From Bacteroidota bacterium (GTDB taxonomy: Bacteria; Bacteroidota; Bacteroidia; NS11-12g; UBA9320), in NCBI GenBank assembly GCA_016124755.1, contig WGNA01000019.1, positions 1 to 41,486 on the forward strand: 41,486 nt of DNA, written 5' to 3'. Shown piece after piece: positions 34,634 through 41,486 of the stretch (the stretch's first letter is position 1; each line of letters starts with the position of its first letter). The notes below the pieces were generated by a model. That model made no database searches, had not been told where the DNA came from, and saw only the letters and a program-made list of their open reading frames with translations. The translations under genes and the position numbers were made by a program.

Positions 34634-36742
34634 ATGAAACATAAACATTCTATTAAACTTGCGGAAGACGCTTTAGTGGCATTTATTGAAAAGTTGTCTC
34701 TGTCTTCTTATAAAGGTCTTTGTCTGGCGATTTTAGGTCTAAAACCTCCTGATCGTATTCTGTTCTATGAGTCCATTGACTGTGAAAAGTTTCTCATTAA
34801 AACTGAACTTCAAATTGATATTCAAAGGCGATTAGGAAACTTATGTATTTTGAAATTGATAGGTCACACGCGGAGTGAGTTAGAACGCATTTACATGGAT
34901 AAGCTGCTTGTTTGTAGAGAAAATTTTTATTCCACTAAAGCAATTATGAATTCCTTGTTATTCACTATGAATTGGTGTGATTATCTTCAATTTGATGAGC
35001 GCATTCCATATTCCGTTGAAAGTGCCAAGGCCTTAACCCGATTGTGTAAAGATTTGAATAAGCACGAGTTGAACTCACATACTTCAAACATAAATATTAC
35101 TGTGGCGGAAACAGCTAGTTTACTTGGAAGAATTGGATATGATGTTGAGTTATTATTTAAGATGGAAGATCTACTTCTGGCGGATGAAGTATATGGTGAA
35201 TTGAATTCTTCAACAGGTCTTGATGATGGGATTATACTTTTTCCATTTAAGAAATCTCACAGATCAAAGTATGTTCAACGATTGTTAAAACTTCAAGTAG
35301 AAAGGATAAAACTGAAAGAGGAAGCGCAGAACATATATTTTACTTCCAGTGTATCTCAACCTGAATTATTTGTTTTTAAAACGTCAAGTGTTCAAACCAT
35401 ATCTAAAACAGACGGGGTCGAAGAGTTAGAATTGAATCTGCAAACTTTCAGAAAGCTAATTGGCAACAATCATCAAGAGCGGAAGGATGCATGGCAACAA
35501 ATTGAGAAAGAACTTTACCCGAAATTCTTTGAACTATTTGTAAATAAAAGCCATGAGTATAACTATATACAAAAAATTGCATCTGAATATCAGTCGAAAC
35601 AATTTAAAATTGGTAGAGCGCAGTTTAGTGGCAACGAAATACTATTAGCAACATGCGCTATTGTATCCTATGCGCAGATTATTTGGACTTTTAACAAAAT
35701 ATTCAATAAAGAATTCCTTAAAGGTCTATATTATGTATTGAAGAATGAGTATGGTAAAGAGTTCAAATTGGAAGCAGATTTTCAAGTATGGGCTTTGAGA
35801 TCAATTCAAGATGGTTGGCAAGAGTTGGTCTCTGTTGATGGTTTCGAGTTGACTGTAGTTAGAGAAGAAGCGGTATTAATATCTACCTTAAGACGAGTTC
35901 CAGAACTCAACATTTTAGATGACACAAAATTATCCAACCTGTTGCGACTTCTTTCAGGTCAAGAGGGAGGTCTTCTTGCCACCCCATTACTCCATTTGGG
36001 TAAGAATGAGTATTTAATTCCAATTAATAATTTCTTCTATACTAATTACCTTTCAACAGTTTATCAGGGATTCATTTCGAAACATATGTACGATTCCCGA
36101 AAAGGCCAAAACAAAAACAATGGTTTGGACAAGCTGAGGGAGCACCGAGTGCTTGAGCGTCTTGAGCAAAGGATACGGGAATTGGGAGCCAAAGTCTTAA
36201 TTAATCACACATTTGAAAAACAAATAGGTGGGGAATTTGATTTGATCTTTTCATTTCCAAAGGAAGAGATTCTGATCATCATAGAGCTGAAGTTAATCAA
36301 CTGTGAAAGTGAAAAGTTCAGTCGGGAACTTCATGCAGCTAATGAGGGATTTCTGAAAGGATTATCTCAGCTGGAGAGAGATCTTGAATATTTATTAGAA
36401 GCTGGCTCCTTCCAGATAAGAAAGAAACTTTGCTTACCCAAGGATTGGGTTTCGAAATGGGATACTCGTACATTTCTATTGTCAGATTCGTACACTGTTG
36501 ACAGGCGTACCGAGAAAATAAAGAAATGGGATAAGAAGGTGATTGCGATTAGTCTGTTTGAGTTTGATCAAATTGTTCAAGAATTAGCTACAGAGCAATC
36601 ATCAAACATTGGAGCCAGATTACTTCAGATGATTGATGAAAATATTTTTTGGTCTGGATGGCAGAAGAACATGAATCTCAACCTTGATCAAAAAACTATT
36701 TCTTTTCAAAATCGTTCTCTTGAACTTTCGCTTAGTTCATAG
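34634..36742 (+). CDS. Unknown 702-aa protein with a C-terminal PD-(D/E)XK nuclease signature
   Basis: No signal peptide or membrane segment. Residues 1-500 are mostly helical and give no family match I can name. The C-terminal part (about 510-640) contains a PD-(D/E)XK-like core: a helix (RVLERLEQRIRELGAKVLI), GGEFDLIF with D536, then IIIELKLIN with E551 and K553, as in Mrr-type and other restriction nucleases. It is transcribed divergently from the type I operon and shares its AT-rich composition, which suggests it arrived with it. A role as a DNA-cutting effector is inference; I cannot tell whether it works alone or with the neighbouring genes. Confidence 0.75.
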   Translation: MKHKHSIKLAEDALVAFIEKLSLSSYKGLCLAILGLKPPDRILFYESIDCEKFLIKTELQIDIQRRLGNLCILKLIGHTRSELERIYMDKLLVCRENFYSTKAIMNSLLFTMNWCDYLQFDERIPYSVESAKALTRLCKDLNKHELNSHTSNINITVAETASLLGRIGYDVELLFKMEDLLLADEVYGELNSSTGLDDGIILFPFKKSHRSKYVQRLLKLQVERIKLKEEAQNIYFTSSVSQPELFVFKTSSVQTISKTDGVEELELNLQTFRKLIGNNHQERKDAWQQIEKELYPKFFELFVNKSHEYNYIQKIASEYQSKQFKIGRAQFSGNEILLATCAIVSYAQIIWTFNKIFNKEFLKGLYYVLKNEYGKEFKLEADFQVWALRSIQDGWQELVSVDGFELTVVREEAVLISTLRRVPELNILDDTKLSNLLRLLSGQEGGLLATPLLHLGKNEYLIPINNFFYTNYLSTVYQGFISKHMYDSRKGQNKNNGLDKLREHRVLERLEQRIRELGAKVLINHTFEKQIGGEFDLIFSFPKEEILIIIELKLINCESEKFSRELHAANEGFLKGLSQLERDLEYLLEAGSFQIRKKLCLPKDWVSKWDTRTFLLSDSYTVDRRTEKIKKWDKKVIAISLFEFDQIVQELATEQSSNIGARLLQMIDENIFWSGWQKNMNLNLDQKTISFQNRSLELSLSS

Positions 36743-36830
36743 TTTCATGCTGCTTGGAGTGACCCTATTGGTTATGCGTATCTCCGAGCGCTTGGTGTGA
36801 GGATAATTCAAAGACGTAAAAATTAATGCA

Positions 36831-36941
36831 ATGTCTAAACCCAAACCATCTGGTGGTTGGCCAACTAAAAATGGTTCATCCAATTCATCCGGAAAAGGCA
36901 GGACCAACAATCCGCCTTCAAAACCGTCATCTAAAAAGTGA
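36831..36941 (+). CDS. Small Pro/Gly/Ser-rich ORF, 36 codons
   Basis: ATG at 36831 opens a frame encoding MSKPKPSGGWPTKNG, a Ser/Asn/Gly-rich middle and a Lys-rich end (NNPPSKPSSKK), stopping at 36941. Five bases after the stop is a strong intrinsic terminator, and the frame starts 89 bases after the nuclease-like gene on the same strand. The composition is strongly basic and disordered. Conservation of the PSGGWP block in other genomes would make it a real small protein; I cannot check that here. Confidence 0.5.
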   Translation: MSKPKPSGGWPTKNGSSNSSGKGRTNNPPSKPSSKK

Positions 36942-36945
36942 TTGG

Positions 36946-36968
36946 AAAGGGGCTTCGGCCCCTTTTTT
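36946..36968 (+). terminator. Intrinsic terminator with UUCG tetraloop
   Basis: AAAGGGGC (36946-36953), loop TTCG (36954-36957), GCCCC (36958-36962) and six Ts (36963-36968). The C(UUCG)G tetraloop is exceptionally stable. It ends the 34634/36831 transcript before the tRNA gene. Confidence 0.9.
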
Positions 36969-37018
36969 ATTTTCTGGTGATTGAAAGAATTAAGAAAGCT
37001 TAAATTATTAAACCTTAG

Positions 37019-37090
37019 TAGCCCCGCCAGGAGTCGAACCTGAATCTAAAGTTTAGGAAACTTCTATTCTATCCATTGAACTACAGGGCC
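37019..37090 (-). tRNA. tRNA-Arg (anticodon CCU)
   Basis: Read on the minus strand the 72-base segment folds as a cloverleaf: acceptor GGCCCTG with CGGGGCT (wobble pairs at both ends), T-arm CAGG-TTCGACT-CCTG, and anticodon stem GAAGT/ACTTT closing the loop TTCCTAA. The anticodon is CCT, so it decodes AGG. The discriminator is A and CCA is not encoded. The 3' end faces the restriction-modification region, the usual orientation for island insertion. Confidence 0.92.
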
Positions 37091-37173
37091 AAAATAATTT
37101 CGTTTCTTAATTCTACGAAAATCAAAACATGAGTGCGAATTTATCAGGGTTGAGTTAAAATGATTCGTCTCTA

Positions 37174-38955
37174 CTATTTATTCTCGTGAATCCATCGGTT
37201 TACATGTCGCTCCAGAACGCTCAGGGGCACACAGCCCGTTTCCAAAATGGTATTGTGAAATTTTCGGATGTCGAATTTATCACCGAGTTCTGTTTCCGCT
37301 TTTTTGCGCAATTCCCGGATTTTTAATTGTCCGATTTTATACGATAAAGCCTGACCCGGTCCGGCCATGTATCGTTCGATTTCCGGAATAATACTCGCTT
37401 TAGATTCGGCCTCGTGTTCCAGAGAATAGGCAATTGCCTGCTCTCGTGTCCAGCCTTTAATATGCATTCCCACATCTACAACCAGACGAATGGCACGGTG
37501 CATTTCGGCACTTAACATTCCGAAATACTGATACGGATCTTCGTACAAACCGAGTTCACTTCCCAATGATTCGGTGTACAATGCCCAACCTTCGCCATAC
37601 GAACTATACCACATGAGTTTTCGGAACATTGGGAGTTCATCGTTTTCCCGTTGCATACATTCCTGATAATGGTGACCTGGAATGGCTTCGTGTAAAAACA
37701 AATCTTCATCACTAAACATATTATAGTGTTTAACATCCGGAACCGGAACGTAGAATATTCCCGGACGAGTTCCGTCAACTGAGCCGGTTACATATTCGGC
37801 ACTGGCAGAAGCTTCCCGGAAACTTTCGGTTCTTCTCACCTCAAAAGCTGTCTTGGGCGTTTTATCAAACAGCTTCAACAGGTTCGGTTTCATCTTTCCA
37901 TAGATGGCGTAGAAATTATCGATTACCTGTTCGGGCATGGAAAAAGGCATCAACTCTTTTTTATTTCTGACGTGATCAAAAAAGGCTTTCAGGTCTCCTT
38001 CGAAACCTACCTTTTCCATTACTTTTTTCATTTCCGATTCGAGCCGCACAACTTCTTTTTCACCAAGATCAAATATTTCTTCCGGTGTCATTGCGGTAGT
38101 GGTGTAGTAGCGGATTCGCGACTGATACCATTGCGACCCGTGATCGAGCGAACCGATTCCGGATGTTTCTCTCGCTGCCGGCAAATATTCTTTTTCCATG
38201 AAGTCAGCCAGTTTCGCATACATCGGAATAATGCGATCAGCCACCATGGATTTATATGCGGTTGTAATCGAATCCCGGTTTTGAATTTCTTTCGGAAGAT
38301 TGAGAACCGGCTGGTAGAAAAGATGCTTTTCGGGAGAGCCGTGATCGAGTGCCCGGAGTTGCGGAATTACTTTTAACACGAGACTTTTCGGCAAGACAAT
38401 ACCTTTCTGCATTCCGACACGCATATTGGCAATTGCCGTGTCGCACCAATCCATATAATCATCCAGTCGTTTGAGCCAGTTGAAATAATCCTGCTCTGTT
38501 TTAAAAGGTTGTGATCCGCTTCCGGTTGCAAGCTGACCAATGGTTAACTGTTGCGTCCAGAACTGATCCATTGGCAGGAGGTGAGCCGGGAATCGAAGTT
38601 CCTCCAAACCCATATCACAGTTCCAGTTCATCACGTCGTAACTCAATCGCTGCTGAACTGAAAGTTTCGAAGTATCAACTTCTTTTAACGCGTTGAGATA
38701 ATGAGAATAATGCTCTTTTAATGTATTTCGGAAGTCGGCGGTAAGTTCATTCGGAAGCGTGTCGTTGTATCGGTTGTCACCTGCTGATGTTGCGCTCAAG
38801 GGATATAATCTGAGGTGATCCTCATGATAGGCATTCACCAAACTGTCGAAGTCGATCATGGTAAAAGAAGAAGTTGAATCCGTTGAATGATTCCGGACAC
38901 AATTACTCAGAAAGATGAGTGCGGCAATTCCGGTGATCCTGAAGTTTTTTTTCAT
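37174..38955 (-). CDS. DUF885 metallopeptidase-like lipoprotein
   Basis: A lipoprotein signal (Cys in FLSNC at about residue 19) is followed by a 570-residue DUF885 domain. The zinc-site motif is HEAIPGHHYQ with H422, E423 and H428, followed by the GEGWALYTE glutamate helix; this arrangement resembles the M32/M3-like gluzincins. Other family marks are YPLSATSAGDNRYN near the N-terminus and PGIFYVPV upstream of the zinc motif. The substrate is unknown, and I place it on the periplasmic face or outer membrane by its lipobox. It is transcribed toward the tRNA gene, and a 52-bp palindrome lies upstream. Confidence 0.88.
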   Translation of the reverse strand: MKKNFRITGIAALIFLSNCVRNHSTDSTSSFTMIDFDSLVNAYHEDHLRLYPLSATSAGDNRYNDTLPNELTADFRNTLKEHYSHYLNALKEVDTSKLSVQQRLSYDVMNWNCDMGLEELRFPAHLLPMDQFWTQQLTIGQLATGSGSQPFKTEQDYFNWLKRLDDYMDWCDTAIANMRVGMQKGIVLPKSLVLKVIPQLRALDHGSPEKHLFYQPVLNLPKEIQNRDSITTAYKSMVADRIIPMYAKLADFMEKEYLPAARETSGIGSLDHGSQWYQSRIRYYTTTAMTPEEIFDLGEKEVVRLESEMKKVMEKVGFEGDLKAFFDHVRNKKELMPFSMPEQVIDNFYAIYGKMKPNLLKLFDKTPKTAFEVRRTESFREASASAEYVTGSVDGTRPGIFYVPVPDVKHYNMFSDEDLFLHEAIPGHHYQECMQRENDELPMFRKLMWYSSYGEGWALYTESLGSELGLYEDPYQYFGMLSAEMHRAIRLVVDVGMHIKGWTREQAIAYSLEHEAESKASIIPEIERYMAGPGQALSYKIGQLKIRELRKKAETELGDKFDIRKFHNTILETGCVPLSVLERHVNRWIHENK

Positions 38956-39085
38956 ACAGGCCGAAATTATAGGCTAATGATTTTAAAACCGGAATGGATT
39001 TTAAAATTTTGGCAGAAAACAAACCGTGATTAGAAGAAATACAGTTTTCGTTGGATGGGTTGTAAGGTTGGTGTGATCGTGTGAA

Positions 39086-39137
39086 GGACTGCCAAATGAA
39101 GGGGTAAGGCATGCCTTACCCCTTCATTTGGCAGTCC
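39086..39137. repeat. 52-bp perfect palindrome
   Basis: Two 26-base arms match base for base with no loop: the centre is GGCATGCC (39108-39115), flanked by AAGGGGTAA on the left and TTACCCCTT on the right, and ending in GGACTGCCAAATG / CATTTGGCAGTCC. It lies between the stop of yjdM (39166) and the start of the DUF885 gene (38955), both minus-strand. No T-run follows, so it is not a standard terminator. It resembles the GGGGTAAGGC..GCCTTACCCC type of REP-like palindrome. Confidence 0.95.
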
Positions 39138-39165
39138 ACGGCAACACAATTTTAAAAGGAATCCA

Positions 39166-39507
39166 TCACGCCTTTTTTACGAACTCTGATTTCAGAGCCA
39201 TCGATCCGAATCCGTCAATTTTGCAATCAATGTTGTGATCGCCTTCCACGAGTTTTATGTTTTTTACTTTGGTTCCGATTTTAATGGAATTGGATGATCC
39301 TTTAACCGGAAGATTTTTTATCACAATAACCGAATCCCCGTCTTGCAGAATTTGTCCGTTTGAATCCTTTACCACCAAACCACCTGTGTCTTCTTGTTCA
39401 TTGGGATTCCATTCGAATCCGCATTCCGGACAAGCATATACATCATCGCTCATGGCATACGCATAAGGAGATTTGCATGCAGGGCAGGTTTTCATTTCTT
39501 CCGACAT
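39166..39507 (-). CDS. yjdM: Zinc-ribbon protein YjdM (PhnA family)
   Basis: 113 residues, the full length of the family. The N-terminal zinc ribbon has CPAC (C8, C11) and CPEC (C26, C29), and the C-terminal domain carries the family hallmarks [17 protein letters not shown] and [20 protein letters not shown]. The protein was named PhnA for proximity to phosphonate genes in E. coli, but it is not a phosphonoacetate hydrolase and its function is unclear. No phosphonate genes lie nearby. Its start ATG is at 39507; it is a single gene. Confidence 0.92.
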   Translation of the reverse strand: MSEEMKTCPACKSPYAYAMSDDVYACPECGFEWNPNEQEDTGGLVVKDSNGQILQDGDSVIVIKNLPVKGSSNSIKIGTKVKNIKLVEGDHNIDCKIDGFGSMALKSEFVKKA

Positions 39508-39614
39508 AGTGAAAATTTAGTGCGACAAAAATCCTGAATTTAATATCTAATACATCATGATATTTTTCATGTTATACATTAGGCGCAGATTGGTTTTTGG
39601 CAAATGGGCGTTTG

Positions 39615-40049
39615 TTATTTGTCTCTAATAATGTGAATATTTCTGATGGCACAGATGTCATAGAAGTCTTTTTCGTTATAAGAAATCAAGTATTCAATTT
39701 TTACGTTGACATCTTTCAAAATTTCCCTTAAGACTGCATCTACCAGACTAAAATTTTGTTCGTAGTGTTTTTTGTTCTTCGAAAATACCTGCTCCAAAGC
39801 TGACTCCCGATATTTTTCATCCCCAAATAATTGAATGTTATTTGCTCTGATCAATTGTTCAAAGTGAGCAAGTCTTTTTTTGTTTCGAATCAGTTTTGTA
39901 TTTAACGATTCATAAAGGCAAGGATAGGGTATTATAAGAATTGAATCCTGGATAATGTCTGAAATTGCCATTGATTCATTGTGGTATTGATCCGTAACAT
40001 CAAGAAGACCGATCCAAAAACAAGTATCTGTCAGAATGAAGTTATTCAT
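39615..40049 (-). CDS. PIN-domain protein (VapC-like)
   Basis: 144 residues with the PIN pattern of acidic residues: D8 in ILTDTCFWIG, E47 in CLYESLN, D104 in SLVDAVLREI and D128 in NEKDF. PIN domains are Mg-dependent RNases, usually toxins. Its start overlaps the 3' end of the upstream gene by 4 bases, so the two are translated together, as in toxin-antitoxin pairs. The partner is not a standard VapB-type DNA-binding antitoxin. Confidence 0.82.
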   Translation of the reverse strand: MNNFILTDTCFWIGLLDVTDQYHNESMAISDIIQDSILIIPYPCLYESLNTKLIRNKKRLAHFEQLIRANNIQLFGDEKYRESALEQVFSKNKKHYEQNFSLVDAVLREILKDVNVKIEYLISYNEKDFYDICAIRNIHIIRDK

Positions 40050-40384
40050 TCAAAAATATCAGCACTGCTGGGTTCCCTAATAAAGAAACCTTCCCATGGT
40101 GCGCGTTTTCTTGAGCCAAAAAGAAACTTACCCTTCATGTTGCCGTCTTCACCATCTTTCATTATCATATAAATTCGATCTGTTTTATCCAGAGTGATCT
40201 TTTCCTGAATTTCCGATTTAAGTTGGTTGTAAACCTGATCGAAAGATGTGTTATCAACGGAGTAAGTCAATGCTGCCAGTCCATTTCCACATTCCTTGGC
40301 ATTGTGTTCATCAAGCCATGAATAGAACCCGCTATAATCACCTTTTAGTCCGAAATCAAATGATATCACAATATGCACATTCAT
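40046..40384 (-). CDS. Small ferredoxin-fold protein resembling Cas2/VapD
   Basis: 112 residues from the ATG at 40384 (a TTG at 40408 would add eight basic residues). The start MNVHIVISFDFGLKGDYSGF, with D10 after the first strand, followed by a helix (FYSWLDEHNA), the central strand ALTYSV and the later strand RIYMIMKDG, resembles the SinR/VapD/Cas2 ribonuclease-like fold. The C-terminal SRKRAPWEGFF is characteristic of this particular subgroup. No CRISPR array or other cas gene is present, so it is not an adaptation gene here. Its tight coupling to the PIN gene suggests a two-component toxin-type or RNA-processing unit. Confidence 0.68.
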   Translation of the reverse strand: MNVHIVISFDFGLKGDYSGFYSWLDEHNAKECGNGLAALTYSVDNTSFDQVYNQLKSEIQEKITLDKTDRIYMIMKDGEDGNMKGKFLFGSRKRAPWEGFFIREPSSADIFE

Positions 40385-40491
40385 CTTTCTTTTGACGTTT
40401 AGACGCAAGTTAATAAAGAACCTTCAAATGGGTCTTCCCAATTTCTGGTAGTTTATTAAACGTAGTATAAAAGAAATTGACCGCTGATATT

Positions 40492-41486
40492 TCAACTCAC
40501 AGCCGATCCGTTTGCAACCACCTCATTGGGTCTTACGAATTTCAATTTACCATCGGCATCTTCCGCCATTAAAATCATTCCCTTGCTTTCAATGCCTTTC
40601 AGTTTTCGGGGAGCCAGATTGCAGACAACTGTAACCTGATTTCCAATAATTTCTTCAGGAGAAAAATGTTCGGCAATTCCGGAAACAACGGTGCGGATTT
40701 CAAATCCCAAGTCAACCGTTAATTGCAGCAACCGGTCGGCTTTCAGAACTTTTTGCGCTTCCGTGATGGTTCCTACCCGCAAATCCATTTTAGCAAAATC
40801 GTCGTAAACTATTTCTTCTTTTAATGGAGTGTGTTCCATGACAACGACTTCTTTATGTGTCTGATTTTTTCTGGCTTGTTCGGCCAATTTTTCTCTTTGT
40901 TTTTCGATATCCGAATCTTCGACACGCGTAAATAACAAACCAATGTCGTTAATTTTATTTCCGAAGTTCAAGCCATCCTGATCATTTAAAATTTGCGTAA
41001 TTCTATTAGCAGTATGGGGTAAAAACGGGAGAGAGGTGTCTCGGAAAATCCGGATTAATTCCAATGATTGAAACAGAATATCTTCAACTTTTTGTTGTCC
41101 GCCTTCTTCTTTAATTAAATGCCAGGGTGCCGTGTCCTGAAGGAATTTATTGCCGGTTCGGGCAATGTCCATCAACTGTTGTTGTGCATCCCGGAACTTA
41201 AACTGCTCCACAAATTGATGTACACCTTTTTGCAAATCGTGGGCTTCTTTTATTATTTCTGAATAATTGGAATTCGAAATTTTAGGGACAACTCCATTGC
41301 TATATTTATTCATTAAAACGACAACCCGATTCACCCAATTTCCAAGAATAGCGACTAGTTCATTATTAACCCTGGCCTGATAATCACTCCACGTAAAATC
41401 CGAATCCTTGGTCTCCGGCATTATCGCCGTTAGCACATATCGCAATTCATCTTCGCGGTTCGGAAAATCATTTAAATATTCGTGAA
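40492..41486 (-). CDS. metG: Methionyl-tRNA synthetase, C-terminal part (cut by the window edge)
   Basis: The minus-strand frame stays open from the TGA at 40492 to the window end, reading EYLNDFPNREDELRYVLTAIMPETKDSDFTW at the start of the visible part (the nominal ATG at 41445 is internal). It includes the end of the catalytic core, the anticodon-binding helical domain (about 41450-40900), and the C-terminal Trbp111-type tRNA-binding OB domain with FAKMDLRVGTITEAQ and VVCNLAPRKLKG. The catalytic HIGH and KMSKS motifs lie outside the window. MetRS charges initiator and elongator tRNA-Met. Confidence 0.95.
   Translation of the reverse strand, partial: HEYLNDFPNREDELRYVLTAIMPETKDSDFTWSDYQARVNNELVAILGNWVNRVVVLMNKYSNGVVPKISNSNYSEIIKEAHDLQKGVHQFVEQFKFRDAQQQLMDIARTGNKFLQDTAPWHLIKEEGGQQKVEDILFQSLELIRIFRDTSLPFLPHTANRITQILNDQDGLNFGNKINDIGLLFTRVEDSDIEKQREKLAEQARKNQTHKEVVVMEHTPLKEEIVYDDFAKMDLRVGTITEAQKVLKADRLLQLTVDLGFEIRTVVSGIAEHFSPEEIIGNQVTVVCNLAPRKLKGIESKGMILMAEDADGKLKFVRPNEVVANGSAVS

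Noticed and set aside
40492-41445. metG as a complete 317-aa gene
   Set aside because: The frame stays open upstream of the ATG at 41445 with MetRS-like sequence to the window end, so the ATG is internal.

Overview
The window reads as chromosome of a member of the Bacteroidota (Flavobacteriia/Sphingobacteriia-like). The basis is two secreted proteins with type IX secretion (T9SS) C-terminal sorting domains, TAnnTTTG-type promoter elements in place of sigma70 boxes, weak or absent Shine-Dalgarno sequences, many lipoproteins and outer-membrane barrels, and characteristic families (C10 peptidase, DUF885, DUF2202, two-domain MetRS). No genus can be named from the sequence alone.

Layout. 1-10 kb is housekeeping and envelope sequence: the 5' end of a small exported protein, an acyltransferase overlapping an M23 peptidase, a convergent tsaB/BamA-like pair, a rhomboid protease coupled to an S9 oligopeptidase, a small barrel protein and a DUF2202 lipoprotein. 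10-16 kb holds a TipA-type MerR regulator and a tightly coupled four-gene operon made of two paralogous TPR/barrel proteins followed by two paralogous repeat lipoproteins. 15.85-16.88 kb is a tandem array of three roughly 355-bp non-coding units; a fourth copy lies at 20.47 kb. Between and after them sit a T9SS-exported C10 cysteine peptidase translationally coupled to a small lipoprotein, and a T9SS-exported beta-helix protein with a small membrane protein.

23.5-34.0 kb (minus strand) is a type I restriction-modification operon in the order hsdM, GxxExxY protein, hsdS, then three extra genes (DUF262 protein, DUF3696-type AAA ATPase, protein with a RelE/HigB-like C-terminus), then hsdR. Nearly every junction is a short gap or an overlap, so the trio looks like a module built into the operon. 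Both hsdM and hsdR carry a single-nucleotide frameshift: hsdM inside its SAM-binding motif, hsdR at an A6 slippery run. Divergent from it is a 702-aa protein with a C-terminal PD-(D/E)XK nuclease signature, then a 36-codon Pro/Gly/Ser-rich ORF with a UUCG-loop terminator, then tRNA-Arg(CCU). I read 23.5-37.0 kb as a defence island next to a tRNA gene, although no integrase or att duplication is visible.

37-41.5 kb returns to chromosomal genes: a DUF885 metallopeptidase-like lipoprotein, a 52-bp perfect palindrome, yjdM, a two-gene unit of a Cas2/VapD-like protein and a PIN-domain protein, and the 3' part of metG, cut by the window edge.

The best candidates for something undescribed are the three-gene insert in the type I operon together with the neighbouring 702-aa nuclease-like protein, and the dispersed roughly 355-bp structured repeat.
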